This document shows, in pieces, positions 11,470 through 27,813 of a stretch of 64,000 nucleotides of DNA. Source of the DNA: Pilaira anomala (lineage: Eukaryota; Mucoromycota; Mucoromycetes; Mucorales; Mucoraceae). The position numbers were made by a program, and so were the translations under genes. The notes under the pieces are model-generated. The model had not been told where the DNA came from. It did no database searches and saw only the letters and a program-made list of their open reading frames with translations. Positions within the stretch are counted from its first letter, which is position 1, and each line of letters begins with the position of its first letter. The stretch covers positions 1 through 64,000 of the forward strand of contig JAIXMQ010000043.1 in NCBI GenBank assembly GCA_025716855.1. Direction: 5' to 3'.

Positions 11470-14400
11470 TTAAGCTTCTTTTGTTACAATGGAAGAAGAT
11501 TCAGGCAAGTCAATTTCTTCTAAAGATTCAGTATCTTTTGATGAAGGTTCTTCTTCCTTCTTCTTCTTTTTAAATGAATCCATAAAATCAGTTTCCCAAT
11601 CATCTTCTGGCTCATCCTGATTTGATATCATGGGTAAATTGATATCAAATGTAGCTGTAGGTCTCGTATCTAAACTTTTTCTCCAGCGTCTTCTTTCTTC
11701 TCTGTCATCATCATCATTTTCTTCTTCATCTTCGTAATCTTCGTAATCTTCACCCTCTGACAGTTGAGAATTATTAGATTCATCATAGTCGTCATTATCT
11801 TCTGAAGTGATTGACAATCGACGACGACGCTGCACAGGTACAGGAGGTGGAGGAGGTGTTGAAGTACGACCACCTAATCGAGGTGAATTACCTAAAGTAG
11901 ATCCAATTAATGTAGATAAGGTCGAGTTATCAATTTCAAGCGACAAGTCAGTAGAATTAGGCGTTAACCTAGAATAAGGCGACCATCTTGAAAGAGGTGT
12001 AGATAAATGCTGCTGAACTAAAGCTCTTGATCTTTCATCTGCTTCACGTTGCTTTCTTTCCTTTTCAAATTCTGACCATTTCTTCATAACAATTTGAGAG
12101 GAATCAAATTCACCTTCTTTATCACCATGATTATCCTTACCCTCTCCTTCTACTTTACGAGTTTCTCCCCAAGTGAAATCATCAAAATGCCAGTATGCAT
12201 AAGAAGGTAGGACGAAATTCCAAATAGGTAAACTCACCAAGTAAATCATCATCCAGCCTACATAGACAAGTTTTCGACTTGTCATAACAATCAATACAGC
12301 AGGGAGACCCAGGATTAACGCTAATAAGATTAAGGAGAGTACAGCAGGTTGACCCATACAAGCTAAAACAATTAAATACATGGTAAACGAAATAGCAGCT
12401 GGTAAAGCTAATGTACCCACAAGCTCCATAAAAACTACAAATTGCATAGAGAAACAGAATGTACCACACAAATCTCGTACAAAGACCAACTCCATCAAGT
12501 TATGGATAGTTGAATTAATCCATCTTCTTCTTTGTGATAAAAGAACTGCAAATGAATCAGGGACAACGGTTTTACAAACTGCTTGAGGAACGAATAACAT
12601 CTTTCTCCGAGGAAATGTCTTTAACATTAAAGTAGACAGATATCGATCTTCACCAAGCAGAAGCAAGTTTTTTTTATGAAGTGTATCTACTACGTTTTCA
12701 GAATAATGTTCAATAATGTCGGGATTGGCAAGAATAGGAACCCAATGACCGTTGTTGCCTTTGGGTGCTTTGATACGGTACATACAGAAACAACCTGGTA
12801 AACATGTTACGTTACCAAATATAGATTCAAATGCTTTCGATTGATGATGAGAGATATAATATTCGAACACTAAAAACAAAACAAAATGAATACCATGTTA
12901 CGTTATACAGACATATATGTAAGTATTACCTTGAATCATGGAAACCCAACTATCTGTCTTGTTACCAATTTTAGTTTCACCACACAACCCCATCACTTCA
13001 GAATCATTGACCATACAACTAATCAAACGAGACAATGCATCTGGGTACACTTTGGTATCTGCGTCTACCATTAAAACAATTTCATACTTATCAGGACTTA
13101 CACCTGTCACACCCCAAATATTGGTAAAGAACTCATATTCCAATTCAGTCATTCTTTCATCGAACATAACCTTTTGTAAAAAGGACATCAAGATAACTTG
13201 TCCATCTCTTTTACCTCGATTTCCTGGTTTAGACTCTTTTGCTTGCTCTTCTGGAGTACCGCATTTGACAATGGTAATCATGGGAACAACTTGTTGTTTA
13301 TCTTGATCGACAGTGTTATTGTCGTAACGATAAAAACCAGAATAAACTTTTGCCATATTGTGTCGTTTGGTACCGTCTGCAATGGCTACATAAGACCTTG
13401 TTTCCACATTCTCAGGTTCAATGAGGAAATTGTGCATCATAGAGATACATGTATCGGGAGTAGACATGGGGTTACCATGGCCTGTAATGATACCATCCGC
13501 GATAACAAGAATAAGTTTATGTGAGTTTGGATAATCAGTGGTAGCGATAGAGTCCAATGTGGTACGTAAACCATCTTCACTTTCAGAATAACAAGTGACG
13601 AGACATATTGTATGAGCTAAATTAAAACCGAATGGCATGTACTCTGCAGCAGGCTGTTTGATTGCATGAGGCGATAAGACATATGGACATGAAGTAGCTG
13701 TTTGTACAGAGGTTGGAATGGAAGAGTTCATTGATTGTGATGATCTACGAGATAAAGGACTTGCAGTTGTACTTCGACCATTTTCTGAAGCTGATCCCGT
13801 AGTAGTAGGACGAACATTGTTTTGATTGAATACTCTAGATCTATAATGTACCTGTTAGCTTTTTTACTGTTTTTTTTTTAGTTCATATATATTTATATAC
13901 CCTGTCACTGATTGCTTCCAAATCGTACTGCCTGGTCTTTCCAATGTATTAAAATGAGTTGACCCAGTATCTGGTTGAGTAAATCTTGATGTTTTTGGTA
14001 TAATACTCTTCTTTTTCAAACTAGCACTACTGTATGGATCGTATCGAGGACGAATAGCTTCAGCTGGAACATGAATACCTGTCGTCCAATCTTCAATTTC
14101 GTCGTCTCGTCGCATTCTATCCTTATAAGATGATCTACCTTCCTTCTTAAAGTTACCTAGTTTCCAGGAAAGGAACCAACCAAATAAAACAGCTAGTCCA
14201 AATTTCACCAAAATAACGCCTAGAATAACAATTAATGATGTATAGAGAACTACATCAGATGCAATACATCCAACACTTTTGGTATCTATTTCCCCGACTT
14301 TAATCACATCTAGTAAACAGTCGGCTTCTGATTTCCATTGTTTACTTTGTGTACGGTGTGTGGCTATAGTATGTGTAATGTCTTGGCCGCCGTACAATGT

Positions 14401-15616
14401 GCTGTTTTTTAAAATGGCTTCAATTAAACCGTCTGTAGGTACTGAGAATACTGATTGAGGTAGTGACTGTAGTAAATTCAAGTTCAAGACGTAACTAAAT
14501 AAAAGGCAGAAAAAGAATTAACAACAGAAATAGCGATGACAATATATATACATATATATTTACATACCCGTTAAAAACAGCTAAATGAGTTGTACTGTTG
14601 ACATCGTTCCAATCATAGTAGACTCTTCCAGACTTATCATAATTGCCATTTGAATTTAAAATGCCATTGGTTTTCCATGACTCGAAAGTGGTACGAGTTG
14701 AAGGATTTAAATGACAAGCGGATTGGTTAGAGTAAGTGGAAGCACTAGGTGGGGAGACAGCATTGTCTATTAACTGGCAAGGAAAGTAAGAAGGTGTATC
14801 ACCTTTTCCGATGACAGCACCCGTTGCTTTTGGCAAAAAAATAGAACTGCATTGTTGATTGATATTTTGAAACAGAAAAGAAGCATCTTTTCCACCTGCA
14901 TGAATGGGTTCATAAATGACATTACTAGGCTTATCGGAAGTACCAGGTATAACAGGGTGCTGATTCCAGGAGGCTAATAGATAAGCCCAACCATGAATGA
15001 CAACGTATCCACTATTGATTGTCTCCACACGAAAACTAAGTGGCGGTCTTGGACAAACAACTTGTGTAAAACCAAAAGTTAAAAAACCAACAAAAGCCAT
15101 GATACCTATAATTATAGTAACAAGACCTATTTTTTCTCTGAATGCCATTTGGGCACTTTTGTCTTTTTTACCTATAGTAGAAATGCATTAGAATACACAC
15201 TAAAAAAATAATAGGGATTTTTTGTATATATTACCCATGGCTTTAAGAATAGGGGGAGGACAGCAGCAGGTAACAGTATAACAAAATATTTTCCAAATAT
15301 CCCATGTATTGGATGTTGTATTAGTTGAGTCTTCAATCTCGATTTGTTGTTGTTGCCTGTCTTCTTCTTCCTCTCTCCCTAATAAACCTCTTCGAATTAT
15401 TGAACGTCTTGCAGGTGCTGATCGTTCGCCTGCTGGTCTATAATAGTCTTCGTTATTTAATCTTTTTCGTGTATGGTATTGTGGATGTTGTGAATCAATA
15501 ATGCTTCTTTCGGGTCGGATCATTGACCCTGTACGTCTAGGCGTGCTCTCTGAAGTCTGCCCATGACGATCCTTTGCTGATGCTGCTATTGAGAGATTAC
15601 TAAATGATATTTCCAT
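11470..15616 (-). CDS. Class IV chitin synthase
   Basis: Five exons join in frame: 15616-15235, 15171-14568, 14494-13901, 13840-12930 and 12869-11470 (about 1,296 residues). The enzyme is a membrane GT2 that polymerises GlcNAc from UDP-GlcNAc into wall chitin. Order of parts: a basic, disordered N-terminus; membrane segments ([20 protein letters not shown]; a second near [20 protein letters not shown]) around an extracytoplasmic domain with a cytochrome-b5-like position; then the catalytic core. The core has [44 protein letters not shown] and the processivity motif [14 protein letters not shown]-terminal membrane helices and an acidic Ser-rich tail follow. The INSTIHN form of the motif and the long N-terminal region fit class IV (Chs3-type, division 2) enzymes. 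The tail after about residue 1,050 is highly charged and probably cytosolic. Confidence 0.93.
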
Positions 15617-17508
15617 GATATAATTTTTTAAACAATGATTGTCGTTTTTATGTGTGTGTTTGATTAAATAAATAAACTACTGATATTAAGATTCTGTTAA
15701 TTTTTTTTTTTTTTTTTTTTTTTTTGGTGATTTTATATTAGGATTTTTAAAGTAGTAGTAAACTATAGTACAACAGAAAAATAAAGAAAGAAAGAAAAGA
15801 GAAGGAGATATAAATTATATGAAAAGATAATTTTTATACGAAAGGGGACATTTAGTCCACTGGCTGAAAGAGAAAAAAAAAGTGAAGAAAATAAAAAGTA
15901 AAGAAAAAAGGTGTATATAAAAAGAGAAGAGAAAGAAGGAGCAGAAATAAAAGAGATTGAGAGATGATGGGGGGAGTAAAAAAAAAAAAAAAGATTTGAG
16001 GGACAATACAGATGAAATCAGTTCATTTAAAAGATGATAGTTTTGTGTTGAACAAATTATGTTATCTATTATTATTATTATGTGTGTTTTATGTGTGTAT
16101 AGACTTCTTGTTTATTTTCAAACATCTGTAATACTTTATTGATGTATTATTGTAAGTGAATGGTGTAAAAAAGCTATAGAGAAAAGGAGAAGCGAGGGAA
16201 ATAATTATTAAGGGGGAGCTGTTGTGTAAAAGGTGTAAAAAGAAATAGATGGAATATATATAATATAAGAAATACGCACATACTAAGATCGCTTTTCAAT
16301 TCAACCCTCTTCTACTTAAATCCGCTATTACTAACCATTTGTTTCCATTGATGAAGTGTATGTTTTTTTATCTTTGATTTTGTTTTCAGTTAAATAGGGA
16401 AGAACACGTGTACCCTATCTCTCTATCTTTCTATCTTATTTTATTGGGCGGGCATCATTATTATAATCTAAGAGATGCAAGCTACCTGTATTCTTTATTC
16501 TGTGTTATAATATTATTTCAATTATGTTATTATGTATATGATTTCTTACATCAGTTCAAAATTAAATTGTGTATAAATACAGTTGATCGAATTAAATATA
16601 TTATATGTTGCACCAATTTATTACAGTGTATATTTCATGCATTTTTTATACGTAATTAATATCATTCTAAGAAATTTCAGGTATACAGGTAGCCGACTTC
16701 TATTTTATTGGTCTTTTTTATTTTTAGACACTTGTATCACAGGTATGCATATGGTTTATCGTTACCACCGTAAATCGTGTCGATCAAATAGGAGAAGCAA
16801 ACATTTATTAAGTAGAAGTAGTTTCCGTCAGTTGATAGCTATGACACTTTTTATCCTTTTTTTTCAGTTATATATAATTTAATTGTGTTTTGTTTTTCTT
16901 TTTTTTTTTTCTACGGCTTTTCTTATGTATTTCCTTTTTGTTCACATTCAAGATTTGTAAAAGTTTGAACCAGAACTATACCAGTAACATGGAGTCATTC
17001 GTCTTACATTTCTTAACTAGGAAAAACCTAGTGTATGTTTTTTTTTATTTTCGCTACCTTAAGCGTAATAAATTTAGGTAGATCAAACCTTTTTTTAAAA
17101 ACAAAAAATCATAATATAAAGGGAGATAAAATAGTGGTAGTAGCGGAAAATATAACATGTGGTTGTGAGATATTCTGATTTTGATAGAATCTGCTTCTTA
17201 TTTTATGCATGATCATCTATTATCCAACTAAACAGGTATTGTACCATCCAGGGTGAAAAAAAAAGTTAATTCCCTCTTCCTCTCTCAGTTATACTTTTTA
17301 CTGCACGGAACTAAATAAGATTTCTTCTAATTATGTATAAACATGTAAACACAAAAAAATTAACTAATGCTCGCTGTGATACGATTATGTACTTTCGATT
17401 TCTAAGTATGTCTAAAATGAAGAAATATTTATATTGCAAATAAAGATATTTATTATTAAGTAGCATGCACAGCATAGTGCTACACTATTAGGATATTTTA
17501 AGCTAAAT
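15617..17508. other. Upstream region of the class IV chitin synthase; no gene seen
   Basis: About 1.9 kb of AT-rich DNA lies between the chitin synthase start and the GDSL gene stop, both on the minus strand. It includes a T run at about 15703-15725 and purine-rich stretches at 15780-15990. Open frames here are Phe/Ile/Tyr-rich and have no domain features. A long promoter or 5' UTR is plausible. Confidence 0.5.
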
Positions 17509-19055
17509 TTAAACCATAGGTAATCTGTCATCTGGAGTAGGGCAGTAAATCTATTTGAAATGCAATTGATATATTGTCGATATTAATAAAATATAAAACT
17601 GACTTACTTGAAGATTACTATCAAAAGTGAACACAGGAGGTTTAAGACTTCTCTCCGTGAACAATTGATTCCAGAACGCCTATATACAAAAAATTAGGAT
17701 ATCAGTGTATGTGTATCTTATTTCAATAAAGCTGCTTATATACCTTTGCAATGTATTGATGTCCTTTCAAACTAGGATGGAAACAATCTACATTACTAAG
17801 AGCATCTACTGGGAAAGTACCCATATCAATAGGTGCAGGACTATACATAACGCCAAAGGTTCCACCAGGGACAGCTTTGTACTTGTTGGCAATTGCAACC
17901 AATTGTTGGTTGTAACCTTCAGAAATTTTATCCATCTTAGCCAAGTTTTCAGGTGAACTGGAGCATCCACATTCACCTTCATTGTCTAAAATGCCGTTAG
18001 GAACACAATATGGATTCCCGCTTGTCAATGGAAATACACCAGACACTTTAAATGTACCAACTATGGAAACATATGATACATTGAGTTAATTTTTTGTTTC
18101 CTATATCGTATATATTTAAACTTACGCAAGTTAACTACCACCTTTGGCACTTCTTTTTGAATACGTTGAATAGCTGCCTCAACATATTTACCATAAGCAG
18201 TTGGTGTTACTTTGTCTACTAAATCACCACTACAAGAAGCGCACTGATCGTTACCTATTAATAAAATGGAAAAAATTAACTCTTTTACTTCTTTTTAAAA
18301 TATTAAGACTTCTACTCACTTCCAATCTGAATCGTAATCATTTTCCAATCATTTTTATAGCTTGTAGATAAAATATAAGACTTCATTCCTGTAATGTGAT
18401 GAGTTAGATACTGTCGTCTTCCAATTGAATAGGGTAGCTACTACTTACGAGGAATAAGATAATTAAGCTCGTAATCCAAATTCATAGCAATAGCGCCACT
18501 TTGACCAGCATTTAAGTTATCCTTCAAGGGACGAACTACATTACAGCTATTAAATTTAAGCAAAGATAAAAATGACAAAAGACTTACATGCACTAAGAGG
18601 GAAATTACAGTTAGTACCGTGACAAAAGGAAGCAAGATGTGAAAGAACGGAAGCACCTTTCACATTAGGGTTGTATCGCTTCATAAAATTAGCAATGGTC
18701 ACTGCATTTGTATCTCCACCAATGGCGTAACTATTACCGCGATATTCGGTAAGTAAACTCAAGTTAAGAGGACCAGTACCTGCTTCATAATCTAGACCCA
18801 TCATAGCAAAGCCTGCCATAATGCTATTTTTTTTTTATTAGTAACATATAAACATCTGTTATGAAGAGCGCTATGATATTACCTATCTCCTAATGCACCT
18901 ACAATTTTGATATCATCAATACGAAGATCAGTGATATCTTTTGGGGGAGTAGAACGAGCAGGAAGAGCAGGGCATTTAGAAATATTATCAGCCGTAAGAG
19001 CCATTACGCTTGCTATCGAGACAGAGAGTGTTACCAAAAACTTAAAAGAAACCAT
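17509..19055 (-). CDS. Secreted GDSL/SGNH esterase (phospholipase B-like)
   Basis: This minus-strand gene of several exons runs from the ATG at 19055-19053 to TAA at 17511-17509. It opens with a signal peptide (MVSFKFLVTLSVSIASVMA). The SGNH blocks are visible. Block I is GDSIMAGF, whose Ser codon is split by the intron near 18838-18889. The Gly of block II lies near GGDTNAV. Block III is IQIGSNDQC. The catalytic Asp and His are in DCFHPSLKGHQYIAK near the C-terminus. The order and spacing match the fungal relatives of membrane phospholipase B1, which hydrolyse acyl esters outside the cell. One exon joins best with an acceptor at ATGTAG (about 18537), because the nearer TTAATAG acceptor would bring a stop into frame. 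Substrate cannot be assigned. Confidence 0.9.
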
Positions 19056-19114
19056 TTGGATTGTTATTGAACGTTTTTGATGTTATAAAATAATTAAGAA
19101 TCGTTTTACACTTC

Positions 19115-19125
19115 CTTTTATATAC
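19115..19125 (-). promoter_or_regulatory. Putative TATA box of the GDSL esterase gene
   Basis: Read on the minus strand, TATATAAAAGG lies 60 bases upstream of the GDSL start codon. It is a near-perfect TATA consensus at a sensible distance. Confidence 0.45.
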
Positions 19126-22100
19126 GCCTAAGAAAATCACTTTCTCATGATGATCAATTACGAACAATCAATATTTCGTTTATAAAACGTGTTTCGTATA
19201 CGATTGTGCGTTCTTGCGCAATTTTTTAATGTTATACTTGGGACACATGGTATAGTAATATCGCTTTGCATAACTAAATGTTCATATAGGGCAATAAATG
19301 TTACCAGTTCCAATATTTGTTTATAATGAGCTTTTTTTTCTGGTGCTTGGGTAAATAATAATGAATGGTTAGATGTATACTTTGGTATGAGAAATAAAAT
19401 TACAAATTCCTTTTGTTTTGTTATACGTGTGAAGTCTTCTTTTTTTTGACATAAAAGAATGTCAAGTCGATTCAAGGTCTCTTGATAATTTAGGTTTGGC
19501 TATATATAATAGTGCCGTCTGTTGTTATTTTTTTTCTGAAAAGCAAAAGATACATGCATGAGTTCAGAGGGTACGAGCTCTCTGAAAAATTATTGTATAA
19601 AATGTTATGTATTCCATGCGGTTGGGTACCAATTGTAATACATCGTTTGTCTAACGTAACATAATATGATCCGATCGATCACCTGAAATTAAATCAGTTT
19701 TACAGATGCTAGTCCGTTACTGGCAATACTTTCTATATTTATATACCCTCACGTCATTACCTTTCACATTCAAATTTGTTTGTTCTATCTACATACATAT
19801 GCGCATTGAAGGATAAAGATTTTTTTTCGACGTATATGTTTCAAAAAAAAAAAAAAAAAAAATAGACAGCCTTTTTTGGTTTCCATTAGATGAACTACAT
19901 ATATTTAAATATTTTCAGTTCATAATAAGTGTAACAACACCGTTGTGCAAAAAAATTCATGCGTGTGTCCAATAATGATTAATAAGGTGGAAAACAAGTC
20001 GCATTTCGATCGTATAATATGGTAACCATTTTTTTCTTTATTTTTCCCCGGGGAAAAAACTACAAAATATGCATATATATTTTTATAGGGTAATAAGTAT
20101 GACTAAAAAAACATATATCCAATATGGGTAACACGAAGATTATACTTGAACCTCTTTTTTGAATTTCGTTTCCATATTTAATACATAACTACTTGTATAG
20201 TGTTTTCGAATTTATGAAAAAAAAAAGTTGATTTTACAAAGAATAAAAGTGATTCAGCAATTATTATCTTTTATTGCGCTTTATTATGTATTAAGTAATT
20301 TTAAAATGATAAGATACCATTGTTAAATTGGTCGCATGCTGGATAATATCTCATTTTTGATGTACTATATTCAGTGCTTCGCATTTTAATATATTCCATA
20401 TAGCTACCTGTGACTTAAATCAGCTATTCAAAACATGAAAGAAACCAGTAAAAATGCAATTTTGTTTCGTATAATATGTCTTAGGACTAACAGTAATTAG
20501 TCGAAAATTGATATCGAAAAAAGGAAGAGGACCGCCTAAAATCTTGTGTGGGAATATATCAAAGTGCAATTATCAATTACTAGCATACGATTAGTTTCAA
20601 ATTAAAGCTGCGTACATTATATGGAAATCAATAACTCAATTGTTGGGCTAACGTCAAATTAAAGTAATAAGATACAATCGACTTGATTGTTAATTAATAA
20701 AAAGTGCAGAAACCAAAATATAATAATATACCTAACGATGTTAATTATAGGCTAGAAATTTATAATTAATTGAAGAGGAATAAAGAGCGACGATAGTAAA
20801 AAATATTTGCTAGATAGGCTGACTGTCAGAGATACGAAGAAAAGAAGCGGCTGCATTTCACGTTGGATTTGGAAAGAATGACATATCTACGTTTTCAAGT
20901 TGTTACTACTAGACTTGAATATCCAACACAAAATTTATATATATATATATATATCTTTAAATAAAGACCGCCTGATTGATATGGCAAAAATACGACCTTT
21001 TAAGGTGAATGAAGAAACCCGAATCAAATCTAAAATGCTGAAAAAAAAAACCTGAATAAAACCTGAATCTAAATTCAGTTCAGAAAACCCGAAAGTCGGT
21101 AAAAATTAACAGGTTTCATTCAGGGTTTTTATACTACTACGGCGTATTAAATGATATTCAGAACTCATACTTTTTATGAATATATAGCTATAGTGGTTTC
21201 GTGACATCTCTTAGCTTAGCAGGCGTTACATCCTACAAGCCATGCAGTTTTTTTATTAATAAAGTATACACAGACATCTAGTACATATTACTTCAGTGAT
21301 AGAAAAACAATGTATAGCTAGTAGTTTTGACCGGCTCATTGATTGGGGAAAGCGACTAATCTATTTCAAAGATTTAAACATTAAGCTCAAAATTCGATCA
21401 AGGTTTTAAGCAAAGTGACCAACTGATTGGGGAATTATGTGCCAATGAAATTATGAAGTCTTTTTATTTCATCAAGCTTGTCAAACCAGAAATAATCAAT
21501 TTTTCGATTTTTCAGTTTGATTAAAGATCCAGGCACGCTTTCTTACTGCTGTACATATTGTATATATAACAAGACTCATTGTATCTAGGTAGTCCGAAAA
21601 AAAATAGTTAAAACTAATACATACATTTGATAATGTCTAACGTATATAAATATTCACATTTTAGGTGATAATTAAATCATATTCAATAACTTATTCTTTA
21701 GAAAGTATTATCTACAAAGTCTGTTTTAACAAAGAGAGGTCAATAAAAAAATTCGTACTACATAACCAAAACAATAGATGTAATCAAAGCTGCACCGTTG
21801 TGTCTGGCTTGCAACCATTTTGTTATTTAAAAAAAAAAAAGAAGGAAATAAAAACTTATGTGGCTTTACTTTTTTTTTTTTAAAAAAAAAAGGAGCGTGT
21901 CATCTTTAAAGAATAGTTAGTGATAAATCTTTTAGCTTTTTTTTTAAGCCAGGATTTCGTTTTTGTCTGACAAGCGAAAAAAAAAAGCACTAGCTGTTTT
22001 GCTAGTTTGGATTTGGGATTACACAAAGGTATTTAGGATTCTGAAAGTCCCTTGCGGAAGATTCCCGTAATGCGTTTCCATTGAGGCTTAGTTTTTCTCA

Positions 22101-22395
22101 TTTTAGTTCAACTAGATACAAATGGTGATCTCAAATCCATGACATAATTGAGCTTGCTTAGTATCCAAACAAGGTAACATTAAGGGATAGTTAAAAGACA
22201 TGCATATTTTTGATTTTATTAAATATGATGAATAAAAGTACAGTAAATAAAAAATAAAAAAAAACGAGCATTTTAAATGGCAAACTTGTATATATGTATA
22301 TATATATAAATACATCTACATGCAGAATGACACATGTAAATGAATAATGAAAAAAAGAGGGTTTATAAGATTAATAATTATTACAAAAAAAAAAA
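19126..22395. other. 3.3 kb gene-poor region
   Basis: No gene could be supported. The longest frame (19158-19475, minus) has a mixed composition but no recognisable domain, and it could be old transposon debris. Other contents are a poly(A) run at about 19843-19861, a (TA)n stretch at 20936-20954 and many short A/T runs. A repetitive ACCTGAAT/AACCCGAA-rich stretch around 21015-21130 resembles degenerate repeat sequence. Confidence 0.5.
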
Positions 22396-25981
<3,586 letters not shown>

Positions 25982-27813
25982 ATGTTAAGACGTAAATCAT
26001 CATCCATTAGTTCATACTCTAATAAAAGTAATAACGGAACTAGTAATAAAAATGTACCTTTATCAAATACATTCGCGTCTTCTTTAAATAAAGTAAATGG
26101 AAGAGAAATTATAGATGCATTAAAAGAGAGTAGAAGAGTAAGAATATACAATACATAAACAATCTTTTTTTTTTTTTTTTTTTCTCCTTTCTCTAAAAAA
26201 AAGTATAATTCTGTAGCGTGCGCTTGGAGGTTTACTTGGAAATAAGCGAGCCTCACTTGGCAATTTAAGAAAATCAAAATCATCCACTACAGCAGATAAT
26301 CGACAATCCAGTACAAGACAAGTAGAACTATTTAGTTCAATGGATTTAACAATGAAGAGAAGATCGACAGGATGTTTACGTAGAGCATCCGTATATTCAA
26401 ATAAAAGCTCAAAATCAACTGATATATCTAACACAAAAGTAAACAACATAAAAATAATCGATTTTTATATTCATTTTAATTCTAAATCTTCTTTTCTTTA
26501 TAGGTTTGGAGATCTCCCGGATGTTACGAAATTCCGAATGTTTTCGGAAGTGATTGTTTTCTCAAACCAGAACCAATCGTTGAAAAAACATATCGTCTTC
26601 GTACACCAAATCTACAAAAACATATATCTAAACATCCTTGGCGTCCAGTCGGAAACTGTACCGAAATACCACAACTTCCGCCACTTGTTAGAACCGAAAA
26701 CGAATTTGAAAAACGAATCAGAAAAGCTTTACCAAAGTTACCCGTCTCTTCACTAGACCCAAAGAATAAATATGACGGCTTTAAAGAAATAGGCACGGGG
26801 TGAGTTTTTATACATGAAGCTCTTAATATATTCATTAGTTTTTTATTTCTTATCACTTCATTTTGTAGTGTCAACGGTTCCGTTGTGCGAGCTCAACACC
26901 GTTACAAGAAGAATGTATTTTTGGCTATTAAACGGTGTCACCTGGATCCTGATAGGGAGTACAAAGCATCCATCATTCGTGAATTACGCATCATGGCAAC
27001 CGGTCACACCAACCTCATTCGACTTCGAGAGGTTTCATTATGGAAAGATGATGTTTGGATGGCAATGGACCTTCAACGTTGTTCTGTTTTTGCAGTTCTG
27101 TGTCAACGTGGAATCCCAGAACAATATACTGTTTTTATTACCTGTGAAGCCTTAAAGGGACTTGCATATTTACATTCAAAAGCATTTATTCATCGCGATG
27201 TCAAGTGTGAAAATATTTTGTTAGGTTGGAATGGTGAAGTTAAATTAGGTAATAATTAAACAAAAATATGCAAAACATACAACTAATTTGTTGTTATTAT
27301 TATTATTTTTTAAAAAAAAAAGCTGATTTTGGACTTGCAACAAGAACAAATAGACGTAATCGTGAACGATTAGGAACTAGTAAATGGATGGCTCCAGAAG
27401 TCATTCGAGAACAACCTTACGATGAAAAAATTGATATGTGGTCTCTAGGTATCACCTTAATTGAAATGATGGATCGTGTCCCACCTCATTATCTTTTAAA
27501 AGATGAAACTGAGTTATTTACTGCTATTTTGAGTGAACCAAGCCCAACCTTTACCTACAGTTACCCAACCATGTACATGAGAGGTCTTGTTGCTTGGCTA
27601 TTAGATGAAACTCCCTCTACTAGGCCACACGCGAGTGATGTATTGCAGGTAAAAAACTTATATTTTTAACACATATAAAGTAATATAATTTATTAATTTC
27701 GTTTATATAAATATTAGGAAATCGATGTACATATTCAAAGTCGACTTTTGCAATGTGCAACTTCCAATGATTTGGCTCGATTTGTAAATCATGTTTTATC
27801 TACTGCTTCTTAA
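25982..27813 (+). CDS. PAK/STE20-like serine/threonine protein kinase
   Basis: Six exons join in frame: 25982-26137, 26217-26438, 26504-26799, 26869-27248, 27323-27648 and 27718-27813 (about 491 residues). The N-terminal ~200 residues are basic and Ser-rich. The kinase domain shows glycine loop IGTGVNGSVVRA, lysine in FLAIKRCHLD, Glu in IIRELRIM, catalytic loop HRDVKCENIL, ADFG, activation-loop end GTSKWMAPEVI, and DMWSLGITLIEMM. The TSKWMAPEV and WSLGIT forms point to the STE20/PAK group, which relays Cdc42/Rac or MAP-kinase-kinase-kinase signals. I see no clear CRIB motif upstream, so PAK proper is not proven. The start was placed at MLRRKSSS because everything upstream in frame is poly-Phe translated from T runs. 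All catalytic residues are intact. Confidence 0.9.

Noticed and set aside
12938..13524. Plus-strand open frames of 108-122 codons
   Set aside because: They lie antisense to the conserved class IV chitin synthase exon and have no domain of their own.
16408..17081. Several Ile/Leu/Phe-rich plus-strand frames
   Set aside because: Composition matches AT-rich non-coding DNA and no domain is visible.
19158..19475. 105-codon minus-strand frame upstream of the GDSL gene
   Set aside because: No motif, no supportable start and no splice partner. It may be transposon debris but cannot be called.
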